A stretch of DNA of 64,000 nt, taken from positions 1 through 64,000 of the forward strand of contig NZ_JBPSEH010000009.1 in NCBI RefSeq assembly GCF_051488685.1, read 5' to 3'. Under the pieces are notes generated by a model, which saw nothing but the letters and a program-made list of their open reading frames with translations, was not told where the DNA came from and did no database searches. Position numbers and translations under genes: made by a program. Of this stretch, positions 1-8,568 are shown piece by piece. Within the stretch, counting starts at the first letter, position 1; each line of letters begins with the position of its first letter. The stretch comes from Melioribacter sp051488685 (GTDB taxonomy: Bacteria; Bacteroidota; Ignavibacteria; Ignavibacteriales; Melioribacteraceae).

Positions 1-35
1 GAAAGAACAAAAATAGACCAGAATTTGCTAAATCA

Positions 36-80
36 GTCCGCTACTTCGATACATCCCTATCGGGACTACTCAGCGACTAC
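36..80. repeat. Hairpin repeat, copy 1
   Basis: This 45-base element contains an inner palindrome TCCC-TAT-CGGGA. Its reverse complement aligns with the element at 97-136: both read CTGAGTAG, then a C/G-rich hairpin, then GTA(T/C)CGAAG. The inner stem differs between copies but stays paired (TCCC/GGGA here, CCCC/GGGG there). This looks like a dispersed REP-like element. No second pair was found elsewhere in the window. Confidence 0.6.
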
Positions 81-96
81 GCAATGAAATACAAAA

Positions 97-136
97 GGTG
101 TCTGAGTAGCCCCGAAGGGGCGTACCGAAGACACCG
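97..136. repeat. Hairpin repeat, copy 2 (inverted)
   Basis: The element has complementary ends (GGTGTC and GACACC) and an inner stem GCCCC-GAA-GGGGC, so nearly the whole 40 bases can fold into one long hairpin. It is the inverted relative of the element at 36-80, separated from it by about 16 bases. A role as a transcription terminator for an upstream gene outside the window is possible, but there is no T-tract on either side. Confidence 0.6.
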
Positions 137-389
137 TTAGAAAACATTCAGAACACAAGATTAAATTAATAAAAACTTAAATATGTCGAATTAATTTCTT
201 GATTAATACTGTTTTCAATTCTCTTAAATGACTGATTTATTTCTTTCCAGGCATTTAATGCGGTTTTCCAGGCAATTTATTATCGGAAAAAGTTTGATTT
301 TTTGCCTTTTTAAGAGAAATTGAAACTGGCACGTTGTATGTATTTTCAAAGCCGGAATAACGACATCAACACAAAAAACGGAGGTAAAA
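137..389 (+). other. Leader of the first lipoprotein gene
   Basis: AT-rich stretch without a credible gene. It ends in a strong ribosome binding site (GGAGG at 380-384) ahead of the ATG at 390. A short minus-strand reading frame overlaps it but has no coding character. No clear promoter could be assigned. Confidence 0.4.
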
Positions 390-1436
390 ATGAAAATCAG
401 AAGTTCTTTTATGGCAATTCCGGCAGCATTTATATTTTTAGCATTATTATTTGCCGGTTGTAACGACAATAGTTTAATTACTGAGCCCGAATCGGGTTTA
501 TCAGTTAAAGCCGCACTGGAAAAAATTACTTACGAAGACGAGGCGGTCAACTCCTTTGAACCCAATTTTAATGAAGAAGACGCCATGAGTATTTTAGGAA
601 GTGGTCTGGCTAAAACAATTTATCCTTTAAGAGTAGGGCAGGTAATTCATCTCGTAGAACGTGATCTGCAGATTGAATACGGTGCCGATACTGCTCTCGG
701 TACACTTACAAAGAGGTTTGAGGGAGAACTTCTTATTCTTGGTTCGTTTAACGAGGAAAGGGGCGTTCCCGATACGCTGGTCAAAAAACCTTTTACTACC
801 GTTATGACACGTAAAATTAAATATGAGCGTGTCGATAGCACAGGCGACAATCTTGTCGACTGGAAAATAATCGGTATGTCATTGCCCGAAGCCGGTACTT
901 CGACTGATAATATAGCCATTACAAAAGTAACACTAACAACGCTCGAAGGTAATTCAATTACAATTACTTCCCCCAATGATTATTTCTTTGATTTAGGAAG
1001 AAGACTTATGACCATAGAGCAGACCATGAACGGAGGAAATTCAGCTAATGGTAATACCGCTGGACAGCAGCATTATAATAATGGCAATAAATATGGCAAT
1101 AGAGGAATTGATCGATTGATTCCTTTTGTAAGAAAAAGAGAACCTATTACAATTACTGTCGAAGTAAGAAGTATTTATGAAGAGCCTGACTTTATCACCG
1201 TAACGCATGGCGCCTCGATAATAAATAAAGGTAATCGAGTCAAAGAACGCTTTGAATTGGTCGATACTCAATTCGACGGTGTCTATTACACCCGTACATA
1301 CGAAAAAACCATTATCACAAATACAATGCCCGGATATATGCACGCAGTAGTCAATATGTTACCTCAGACAGTGATTAATGATACCGATTCACCGGTTGAA
1401 GAAAAGACATGGGGAATTCCTTATCTCATTCAATAA
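390..1436 (+). CDS. Lipoprotein of unknown function
   Basis: This 348-residue protein begins with a lipoprotein signal peptide whose lipobox is LFAGC (Cys about residue 24), followed by Asn-Asp. The protein is therefore probably a membrane-anchored lipoprotein. The mature part is acidic and Thr-rich, with alternating hydrophobic segments that suggest a beta-sandwich. An Asn/Gly-rich linker (about residues 214-238) separates two halves. I do not recognise a named family. The start is fixed by GGAGG nine bases upstream. A second lipoprotein gene follows after an 80-base gap that holds a perfect palindrome. The set then continues with an outer-membrane barrel and a FecR-like protein, which suggests joint work at the cell surface. 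Confidence 0.85.
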   Translation: MKIRSSFMAIPAAFIFLALLFAGCNDNSLITEPESGLSVKAALEKITYEDEAVNSFEPNFNEEDAMSILGSGLAKTIYPLRVGQVIHLVERDLQIEYGADTALGTLTKRFEGELLILGSFNEERGVPDTLVKKPFTTVMTRKIKYERVDSTGDNLVDWKIIGMSLPEAGTSTDNIAITKVTLTTLEGNSITITSPNDYFFDLGRRLMTIEQTMNGGNSANGNTAGQQHYNNGNKYGNRGIDRLIPFVRKREPITITVEVRSIYEEPDFITVTHGASIINKGNRVKERFELVDTQFDGVYYTRTYEKTIITNTMPGYMHAVVNMLPQTVINDTDSPVEEKTWGIPYLIQ

Positions 1437-1468
1437 ACATTTTATATTTAGTTAAATAATTATATTTT

Positions 1469-1492
1469 ATGAGGAGGCAATTGCCTCCTCAT
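1469..1492 (+). terminator. Perfect 24-bp palindrome between lipoprotein genes
   Basis: A perfect 24-base dyad centred on AATT, with half-site ATGAGGAGGCAA. It can form a 10-bp GC-containing stem with a four-base loop, followed by the weak T-rich stretch ATATTATTTG. It may be a partial terminator or attenuator between co-directional genes, or a dimeric repressor site. The stem also carries GAGGAGG, a possible decoy or occluded ribosome binding sequence. Confidence 0.5.
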
Positions 1493-1516
1493 ATTATTTG
1501 AGGTAGGACTTAAAGA

Positions 1517-2401
1517 ATGAGAAACTTAACATTAATATTGTGGTTAGCAATTTTAGTATTCAGTTGCGGCGAGCCGCTTCCGACCGAATTAATTGAAGTT
1601 ACCAATACTTCTGAGGTCGAATTTGAAGCTGTTGCAGCTGAATCCGCAAATCTGGATTACGATAGCACGGGAATTGTCGAACGGAACATCGATAAAAGTA
1701 TTGTCGTAAGTGTTGTTGGGGTTCGCAACACGAACTTTAGAACGGTTCAGACCGAAGGTTATTACTATGCAATTTTCAACGATAAATCGAACCCAGTTCA
1801 AACAGGCAATGGGTATATGTTAGGATACAAAACCTTGCAAATGAATTCTGTCTTTTTTAACAATTTCCAGGCAAGAAAAATTGAACATAGAGTGAAGTAT
1901 AGAATTGGTTCTGTATATGTCGATACGTTACTGGGTGTTAAATATTTTGCATCGCAGAGAATGATGAGTACGATTGGAAGGAGGAATGACTTTCCTTATA
2001 GCGGCAAAGTAAATTTTAGAGTGATTAGTGGACATGGTCAAAATATCGAATTTGACATACCCACACCATCTGAAATTATCGGAAGGGTTAGATTAATTGG
2101 AAACAGGAATGCCAGTGATGCGTATTTTGACCTCGAATGGAATCCAGAAGGACGAGGACGTGTAGAAATCGTATTTGCAGCTATTAATCAGGACGGGGAA
2201 GTTAATCCTCTCATGAGTGTGAAGGGAAATGACAATGGAAATATGAAAGTACCTTTCAAAGTTTTTAAAAATATTATTGATAAAGACAACCGTTCTTTAA
2301 TTGTTAGTTTTGTTAGAAAAATTGAAAACACAGATAAATTTATTGATGATTCCTATATCGTTTCGGAAAGCATTCATAATATTCGTATCGATCTGCCTTG
2401 A
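1517..2401 (+). CDS. Lipoprotein of unknown function
   Basis: This 294-residue protein has a short lipoprotein signal peptide with lipobox LVFSC (Cys about residue 17). The mature part looks like a two-domain beta-rich protein: an N-terminal half to about residue 165, then a second segment with the character of an Ig/fibronectin-like fold (AYFDLEWNPEGRGRVEIVF region). No family is recognised. Its 3' end overlaps the start of the next gene, which points to translational coupling. It is similar in size, anchoring and position to the upstream lipoprotein gene, but the two sequences are not obviously homologous. Confidence 0.82.
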   Translation: MRNLTLILWLAILVFSCGEPLPTELIEVTNTSEVEFEAVAAESANLDYDSTGIVERNIDKSIVVSVVGVRNTNFRTVQTEGYYYAIFNDKSNPVQTGNGYMLGYKTLQMNSVFFNNFQARKIEHRVKYRIGSVYVDTLLGVKYFASQRMMSTIGRRNDFPYSGKVNFRVISGHGQNIEFDIPTPSEIIGRVRLIGNRNASDAYFDLEWNPEGRGRVEIVFAAINQDGEVNPLMSVKGNDNGNMKVPFKVFKNIIDKDNRSLIVSFVRKIENTDKFIDDSYIVSESIHNIRIDLP

Positions 2402-4352
2402 ATTATTTTTTCTGTTCATTGGACAGAAAAATATTTACGCTCAGCAAAGCATCGATAATTATGGTTATTTAAATAGCACCAGTAGGTTTCGCATGAACGG
2501 ACTCGAAGGCAACATATCAAATTTTTCTAATACGGAAGATTTCGAGCTGATGGCATCTTTTTCTTTCCAGAACGAAAACCGTTTTAATTCGAATCTATAT
2601 TCACTCTCGATTTCAAAAGCATTCGGTAATCATAATTTCTATTTTCGTTACAGTCCAGGTATCGTACAGAATTTTATAATCAAAAGCAGTACAACTATTC
2701 AGTTGCCCGATACAATTGCCAGTTTAAAAACAGAATTAAATTACTCAGAAAAATTCGGAATAAGTTATTCCTATAAATTATCTTCAGATATCAATCTTGG
2801 TTTTTCTCTCAGATATTTCGAGCAAACTTTCAGAGAGGAATCGCCAATTTTATTTTATACCGACAGCGTAAATTATATTTCTATTAAAGAAGAGGAATTG
2901 AGCGATAACTTCTGGCGAGGTGATTTGGGATTTGATTATGTGTTGAATGAGAGGTTATCAATCTCACTTTCTACAATTAATTTGTTTATAAGTAAGGAAG
3001 ACAATTCAAGCGAAGCAAGCCGTCTTTATTCTTTAAGAACTGAAAAGGGAATAAGCGCCTCGCTTCAATTAAAAAGCTATGATAAATTTATGGCAAAATT
3101 TGGTTACGAGTATGGATTCGAAAAATACAGAGCCTTTTATGCAGGATTAAATTATTCGTTCAATTTAGCAGGTGGAATAGTTACTGCTGGAACTCTTTTT
3201 TCACACGATAAGTTCAGACACCCTTTTATTTCTTCTGTTATCCCTTCGATTGCCTTTACAAAAGACGGATATACTATATCCACAGGCGCAATAAAATATG
3301 TTTCAGCCAGTACTAATAATACAACTGAATCACTGGTGAATGAGGGAATTTATAGTTTGTTTAATAATCCTTACAGCGTCGACAGAGCTTTTGTGAATTT
3401 TAATCTGGCATTGAGCTTCAAAAGCAAGCAGCTTGTTAAATTCATCGATGTTTCGATCGATTCGGATATCTACCCAACTCTCTCAGAAATTTATTTCAAC
3501 AAACCGTTTGCAACCGGAAGGGTGGTTAATATTTCGAATGAAATTGTCGAAGTACGTCCGGCGAGTTTCATTAAAAGTATCAATAACGAGCCGATATTTT
3601 CACCGTTGGTAAAAATTTTGCCTGGCGACACGGTCGATATCGGCTTTTTTACTACTGTCTCGAATACAGATGTGGACAAAAGAAAAATTGAACAAGCTGA
3701 TTTTTATCTCTACACCGACAAATCGGAGCCCGACGATTATATTCAAAAACCAGTTTTACTTCACGATAAAAACAGCTGGGATGGTAATGTGTTCAATCTA
3801 ATTTATTTTGTCAGAAAAGGTTTTGAATTTACGAACAAATATTCGAGAGAGATTCTCAATAAATATCCGCGAGAAAGTACTGCCGACGTTTTCCGGAAAA
3901 TAAAAATTCTTTACGATGAATTTTCGCATAGTCTGGAATATGTATCTGATCCGAGATCCAGTACGGAGAGTGTTCAGTTTCCCCATGAAACGATTGAACT
4001 TAAAGGTGGCGATTGTGATGATTTGAGTGTGTGCTTCTCTTCGATGCTGGAAAGTATTGGCATTCAAACAGCTTTTGTAGACTACAAAAATCCAAGCGGT
4101 GTTAGTCATGTTAATTTACTCGTTAATACGGAGCTGACTCCTTCAGAATTATTTAAGATAACAAATAACGACAATAAAGTAGTAGTGCGAAAAAATGAAG
4201 AAGGAGTCGACCAGATCTGGCTGCCAATAGAAACAACTGTCTTGAGTGGCTTTGAAGATGCATGGACAGCCGGTGCAGATAAATTTAATAAAGAGGCAAT
4301 TGAAAAGTTGGGTCTCTCAAAAGGCACAGTGGTTATTATTGATATTTATTAA
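2346..4352 (+). CDS. Outer-membrane barrel with C-terminal transglutaminase-like domain
   Basis: A 668-residue protein if started at the ATG at 2346, which yields a good signal peptide ending IYAQ; the upstream ATG at 2301 would put a charged tail before it. Residues about 30-365 are alternating amphipathic strands typical of an outer-membrane barrel (FYFRYSPG, LGFSLRYF, AKFGYEYGF). A beta-sandwich linker follows at about 365-475. Residues about 490-640 carry a transglutaminase-like core: GGDCDD supplies the candidate Cys, SHVNLL the His, and WLPIET the third polar residue. Superfamily members act as proteases, peptide cyclases or cross-linkers; the substrate here is unknown. The reading overlaps the upstream lipoprotein gene by 56 bases. 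A cell-surface or periplasmic role is inferred. Confidence 0.75.
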   Translation: MIPISFRKAFIIFVSICLELFFLFIGQKNIYAQQSIDNYGYLNSTSRFRMNGLEGNISNFSNTEDFELMASFSFQNENRFNSNLYSLSISKAFGNHNFYFRYSPGIVQNFIIKSSTTIQLPDTIASLKTELNYSEKFGISYSYKLSSDINLGFSLRYFEQTFREESPILFYTDSVNYISIKEEELSDNFWRGDLGFDYVLNERLSISLSTINLFISKEDNSSEASRLYSLRTEKGISASLQLKSYDKFMAKFGYEYGFEKYRAFYAGLNYSFNLAGGIVTAGTLFSHDKFRHPFISSVIPSIAFTKDGYTISTGAIKYVSASTNNTTESLVNEGIYSLFNNPYSVDRAFVNFNLALSFKSKQLVKFIDVSIDSDIYPTLSEIYFNKPFATGRVVNISNEIVEVRPASFIKSINNEPIFSPLVKILPGDTVDIGFFTTVSNTDVDKRKIEQADFYLYTDKSEPDDYIQKPVLLHDKNSWDGNVFNLIYFVRKGFEFTNKYSREILNKYPRESTADVFRKIKILYDEFSHSLEYVSDPRSSTESVQFPHETIELKGGDCDDLSVCFSSMLESIGIQTAFVDYKNPSGVSHVNLLVNTELTPSELFKITNNDNKVVVRKNEEGVDQIWLPIETTVLSGFEDAWTAGADKFNKEAIEKLGLSKGTVVIIDIY

Positions 4353-4366
4353 GGAGGAATATCATA

Positions 4367-5062
4367 ATGAAAAAAATAATTGCAATGATGATAGTTTTTA
4401 CAATCTCAATAATTGCACAGACGTTCGAAGTTGAAAAAGTTAGGGGAGACGTTGAAGTTCTAACTACTTCGGAAGAAAACTGGAAACCTGTTAAGCAAGG
4501 GATGAAATTGTCAGGAACGGACATTATTTCAACTGGAAAAAATTCAGCAGTCTATTTGAAAAGTGGTAGCTCGAGATTTATTCTTGAAGATAATTCAGCA
4601 CTCGGAATTAATAACATAAAAAAGATGACACTTAACGAACTTTTGCTGGCTCTGGCTTCTGAAGAAATTAAAAATATACGTCCCGGCAAAAACAATAACA
4701 AAACTCGTAATACTGCCGTTTACGGCGAAAAAATTGAAAAACGCAGGATTGAAACTGAATCTGAGGCTTCCAATTTGCTGGGTGTCAAAAAATTAAATGG
4801 AGCAAAACAACTTGTTAAAAATGGTTATAAAGAGTCCGCCATTTTACTTGCGAAAGAAACCTATAGAAAATATCCTTCAACAAAAGAACGGATATCCGAC
4901 CGTATCTACTTTGTTGAATTAATGCTCGAGATGAATCTTATTAATGAAGCAGCTGAAGAAGTCAATGATATATCACAATACAATTTAGACTCCGAGAGCA
5001 AGAAACGGCTGGAAAAAATCAGCAAATTGCTGAAGGAAAAAATGGTTGAAGTTTCTCAGTAA
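4367..5062 (+). CDS. FecR-domain periplasmic protein with TPR-like tail
   Basis: This 231-residue protein has a signal peptide ending near IIAQ and, at about residues 20-85, a FecR-type domain (VEKVRGDVEV, KQGMKLSGTDIISTG, SSRFILEDNS). FecR domains occur in anti-sigma factors and in secreted proteins. No transmembrane anchor to a cytoplasmic sigma-binding segment is visible, so a periplasmic structural role is more likely. Residues 130-231 are helical and TPR-like. The ribosome binding site AAGGAGG sits 9 bases before the ATG, 14 bases after the barrel-transglutaminase gene, so co-transcription is likely. Its 3' end overlaps the convergent GWxTD gene by 7 bases. Confidence 0.75.
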   Translation: MKKIIAMMIVFTISIIAQTFEVEKVRGDVEVLTTSEENWKPVKQGMKLSGTDIISTGKNSAVYLKSGSSRFILEDNSALGINNIKKMTLNELLLALASEEIKNIRPGKNNNKTRNTAVYGEKIEKRRIETESEASNLLGVKKLNGAKQLVKNGYKESAILLAKETYRKYPSTKERISDRIYFVELMLEMNLINEAAEEVNDISQYNLDSESKKRLEKISKLLKEKMVEVSQ

Positions 5063-6336
5063 CGATAACCAGGCCAGCGACTGTAATCTGGATTAAGAAG
5101 TCTATAGTCTCCGAATCCGGTCTGGTCTATGAATACGAATGAGCGATTCAGTTCGTAATAGTCCCATATTTCATACGGTTTGGAATCCGGGTCAAACGGA
5201 TGCCTCTCGACGTAACTGGGAGGGCCAAAAGTAATATAAATCATTCCCATGTCGGTGCGCCAGCCTTCGTTTCCAAATGCTTTGAAATTTTTATTGGCGT
5301 ACTCCACTCGTCTATAGTATTCGTTCATAATGGGATTTATTAACATCTTGGGATTAGGTTTCTTCTTGTCCCAAAATTCAAGGAATCTCATCAGCCGTTC
5401 TTCATAAGTTTTTCCTTCTTTTATATATGCCAGGTCGGTGGGCGAGGCGATGTAAATCATCTGTTCAATTGCTTTGTCGATGTCTGTTATCGAATTTGGT
5501 AATCCGGTTATTTTAGATAATACGACCTTTTGAGCTTCGGCGTTTAAATTGCTTTTGATATCTTTTGCGGTCATCAGTAATTTGTAAGTGCCGAGTATAA
5601 ATTTTAATGTGCTTAAAGAATCGTAAACCGTGTTAATTCCTTCATTGAGACTGAGTGTTCTTTTTTCTTCTATTTTATTTTCGCTATCGAGGTGTTCGAG
5701 CAAATATGTTATCTCTAACTCCCTTTTCTCTGTTGAATAGATTTCGTAATAGAAGCGGAGAACGTTATCTTTATTTGTTACTATTCTTGAAACATTCGGC
5801 ACAATTACTTCACCGCTTTCATTCTTCAGGATATCCTTAACAAGTAGTATGTCGCTTGCCGAAAGATCGCGATTGAATTTTTTTAACGATACATTGTAGG
5901 TGTACGAATGTGTTTTTCTTGAATCGGTGTCTTCGAGAATGCATTTAATTTTATAATCGCCTGCATCAAGCGGAAATGATTTATAGGAGATGTTGAAATT
6001 GTTTTTTGAAATAGTTTCGTCAAAATCCGTTGTAGAAATTCTTTCTTTCCAGATTCTTTCGAAAATCATTTTGTCGGTTTTGGGTTCGTAAAATATAACA
6101 GAGAGACTGTATTCGGCAAAAAATGTATTGCCTTTTTTAACGAATTGTATATTTGCATACGGTACCTGGAAAAAAACGTCGAGGCGGATTTTGTTTGTGT
6201 CATCGGCTACTTTGTATTGTACGAAATCGGTATAAAAAATGGGTTCGAATTTACTAATGTTAATATCTTCTGATGACTCCACCTGTGCCGAGATTGTATA
6301 CACAAAGCAAACAAATAATAATACGAAGCGTTTCAT
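5056..6336 (-). CDS. GWxTD-domain secreted protein
   Basis: The start at 6336 gives 426 residues beginning with a clean signal peptide (MKRFVLLFVCFVYTISAQ). The middle is beta-rich. The C-terminal 100 residues contain the diagnostic GWRTDMGMIYITFGPP stretch of the GWxTD domain, a family common in Ignavibacteria and Acidobacteria with no assigned function. The gene lies 16 bases downstream of rimO and is probably co-transcribed with it. A second GWxTD protein lies at 35449-37497, where the domain follows TPR repeats rather than a beta-rich segment. Export is inferred from the signal peptide; the molecular role is unknown. Confidence 0.85.
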   Translation of the reverse strand: MKRFVLLFVCFVYTISAQVESSEDINISKFEPIFYTDFVQYKVADDTNKIRLDVFFQVPYANIQFVKKGNTFFAEYSLSVIFYEPKTDKMIFERIWKERISTTDFDETISKNNFNISYKSFPLDAGDYKIKCILEDTDSRKTHSYTYNVSLKKFNRDLSASDILLVKDILKNESGEVIVPNVSRIVTNKDNVLRFYYEIYSTEKRELEITYLLEHLDSENKIEEKRTLSLNEGINTVYDSLSTLKFILGTYKLLMTAKDIKSNLNAEAQKVVLSKITGLPNSITDIDKAIEQMIYIASPTDLAYIKEGKTYEERLMRFLEFWDKKKPNPKMLINPIMNEYYRRVEYANKNFKAFGNEGWRTDMGMIYITFGPPSYVERHPFDPDSKPYEIWDYYELNRSFVFIDQTGFGDYRLLNPDYSRWPGYRY

Positions 6337-6352
6337 TTTTACCCCGATAATT

Positions 6353-7642
6353 TTAATCCAATTTAGCAAATAAATCATACTCGTTGCAATCATAAATTAC
6401 GGTATCATAAAAATTGCCAATCTTGAGTTTCTCGTTTGTTTCTACAAATACTTCGCAATCAACTTCGGGAGCGTCTCTCTCCGTTCTACCGATATAGACA
6501 CCGTTTTCATAAGAATCGATTAATACCTTGAGTTTTTTACCAATTAACTTTTCGTTTTTGCGATACGAAATGTCACTTTGAATTTCCATTAAAATGTTTT
6601 TTCTTTTTTCTTTCAATTCTTCTGAATGCGGATCGCCCAGAATAAAGCTTGGAGTATTTTCTTCCATTGAATATGTAAATACACCGAATCGTTCGAACTC
6701 GAATTCTTTTACAAAATTAGCCAGCTCCTCGAAGTCGGCGTCGGTTTCGGCAGGATAGCCGGTAATAAAAGTGGTTCTCAACGTTAGTTCAGGAATCGAC
6801 ATACGCATTTTGTTCAGAAGTTCCAGTGTCCGGCGTTTTGTAATTCCACGTCTCATCGATTTGAGTACATTATCAGAAATATGTTGTAAAGGAATATCGA
6901 TATACTTGCATACTTTGGGATTCGAAGCAATAGTTTCAATCAGGCTCTCGGGAAAATGTGAAGGATAGGCGTACATTAAACGAATCCATTCGATTGATTT
7001 AATTTCCGAAAGTTTATTTATCAGTTCAGATATATTTCTTTTACCGTAGAGGTCGATTCCGTAATCGGTAGTATCCTGACCGATTAGGATAAGTTCTTTG
7101 ACGCCCTGACTGCTCAATTTTTCAGCTTCGGCAATTAAATCTTCCATTGGCTTTGTTTTGTGTTTGCCTCGCATCAACGGGATGGCACAAAACGAGCAGG
7201 GATTGTCGCAACCTTCGGAAATTTTAAGATATGCGAAATGTTTCGGTGTGGTTAGGAGTCGTTCGCCGAGCAATTCATATTTCAAGTTTCCGCCGAATTC
7301 CTTAAGAATTCCTTCGTAAGCTTCTGTACCAAAATAAGCGTCCACCTCAGGAATTTCTTTCCTTAAATCGTTCATATATCTTTCGGAAAGGCATCCGGAA
7401 ACGATAACTTTTTTTAATTGACCTTTTTTCTTAAGTTCAATGGCGGATAAAATTGTGTTTATCGATTCTTCTTTTGCGGCTTCAATAAAACCGCATGTAT
7501 TGATAATAATTGAATCTGCATTTTCAGGGTTGTCGGTCAGTTCAAAATCGTTTATTTTAAGCTGGTTCATGAGGCGTTCTGAATCGACCGTGTTTTTTGA
7601 ACATCCTAATGTGATAACTGATATTTTCTCTTTCTTTGGCAT
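6353..7642 (-). CDS. rimO: Ribosomal protein uS12 methylthiotransferase RimO
   Basis: RimO is a radical-SAM enzyme that adds a methylthio group to the conserved aspartate of ribosomal protein S12. All expected elements are visible in the 429 residues: the N-terminal UPF0004 domain with cluster cysteines C14 (TLGCSKN), C50 (NTCGF) and C84 (SGCLSER), the radical-SAM CxxxCxxC at C145, C149 and C152 (EGCDNPCSFC), and a C-terminal TRAM domain. The TLGCSKN signature separates it from MiaB, which is present separately at 29049. Length is normal for the family. A TATTTTTG promoter-like element lies 29 bases upstream. A GWxTD protein gene follows in the same direction. Confidence 0.97.
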   Translation of the reverse strand: MPKKEKISVITLGCSKNTVDSERLMNQLKINDFELTDNPENADSIIINTCGFIEAAKEESINTILSAIELKKKGQLKKVIVSGCLSERYMNDLRKEIPEVDAYFGTEAYEGILKEFGGNLKYELLGERLLTTPKHFAYLKISEGCDNPCSFCAIPLMRGKHKTKPMEDLIAEAEKLSSQGVKELILIGQDTTDYGIDLYGKRNISELINKLSEIKSIEWIRLMYAYPSHFPESLIETIASNPKVCKYIDIPLQHISDNVLKSMRRGITKRRTLELLNKMRMSIPELTLRTTFITGYPAETDADFEELANFVKEFEFERFGVFTYSMEENTPSFILGDPHSEELKEKRKNILMEIQSDISYRKNEKLIGKKLKVLIDSYENGVYIGRTERDAPEVDCEVFVETNEKLKIGNFYDTVIYDCNEYDLFAKLD

Positions 7643-7671
7643 TTCGGGTCTTTCTTATTGTTTAGGCATAA

Positions 7672-7679
7672 CAAAAATA
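7672..7679 (-). promoter_or_regulatory. TAnnTTTG -7 element upstream of rimO
   Basis: Reads TATTTTTG on the minus strand, 29 bases before the rimO ATG. It matches the -7 element of Bacteroidota primary promoters. No convincing -33 element is seen. Confidence 0.4.
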
Positions 7680-7731
7680 GTGATTTATAAGTGCAATCAG
7701 AAATTATGATTATTAATTACTCAGTGATATT

Positions 7732-8505
7732 ATGAAAATAATATTTATTGGCACTGGCTCTGGAAAAACGAGTAAGGAAAGATTCCATTCTTCAATATAT
7801 CTGGAAACTGCCGCTTTCAATTTATTAATTGACGCCGGCGACGGAGTGGCTAAAGCTCTGATGAATTCGTCGATTGATTTCAATTCGATTAATGGAATTA
7901 TTTTTACTCATTATCATGCCGACCACTTTACGGGAATTGGCGCTTTGATTACTCAAATGAAAATTGCGGGACGTAAGAGGGAGCTGACACTTTTTACACA
8001 CAAAAATCTTGTCGAACCATTGATTAATCTCCTTTATTATGTCTACATGTTTCCCGAAGCTCTAGGTTTTAATTTAAAGATTATTGGATACCGCCTTGCC
8101 GAAAAAGTGACTGTGGCGGAAGATTTTAGTTTTATGGCAAAACAGAATTCTCATATTTATCCCAAAGGAGATATCGAATTTTACTCGGAATCGATGTTTG
8201 TTTCTTCCAGTCTTTCATTTACAATCGCTGGTAATTCGATAGTATACACGTCTGATGTCGGTAGCCCGGATGACCTCTACCTTTTTGACACTCTTAAACC
8301 TGATGTTTTTATTACAGAGATGGCGCATATAGAACCGGAAGATTTATATCTTGTTTTTAAAAAAATTAATCCCGGCAGAATATTCATTACCCACATCGAC
8401 GATGAAAAGTTTGGCAAATTGGTCGATTGGTACGAAAACCTCGACGATGCTCTTAGGGATAAGATAACTATCTGTCACGACGGATTAGTCGAAACATTGG
8501 GCTAA
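7732..8505 (+). CDS. MBL-fold hydrolase, ribonuclease Z-like
   Basis: A 257-residue metallo-beta-lactamase-fold protein with the metal-binding THYHADH at residues 59-65. Further ligands are consistent with the family: a His in NSHIYP, an Asp in SDVGSPDD and the late His in ITHIDDE. Overall the layout resembles tRNase Z/ElaC and related phosphodiesterases, but at 257 residues it lacks an obvious exosite arm of full tRNase Z. Substrate therefore remains open: tRNA 3' end, cyclic nucleotide or another phosphodiester. It lies divergent to rimO, with 89 bases between them, and upstream of a sigma-54 activator gene. A cytoplasmic location is inferred, as there is no signal peptide. Confidence 0.8.
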   Translation: MKIIFIGTGSGKTSKERFHSSIYLETAAFNLLIDAGDGVAKALMNSSIDFNSINGIIFTHYHADHFTGIGALITQMKIAGRKRELTLFTHKNLVEPLINLLYYVYMFPEALGFNLKIIGYRLAEKVTVAEDFSFMAKQNSHIYPKGDIEFYSESMFVSSSLSFTIAGNSIVYTSDVGSPDDLYLFDTLKPDVFITEMAHIEPEDLYLVFKKINPGRIFITHIDDEKFGKLVDWYENLDDALRDKITICHDGLVETLG

Positions 8506-8568
8506 GAAAAAATCGGTACAACTGAACGATTCATTTATTATATTTACAGACTCAAAAATAATTGAATA

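Noticed and set aside
224..469. Minus-strand 81-codon frame over the leader
   Set aside because: It overlaps the start of a clear lipoprotein gene, has no family match and no ribosome binding site.
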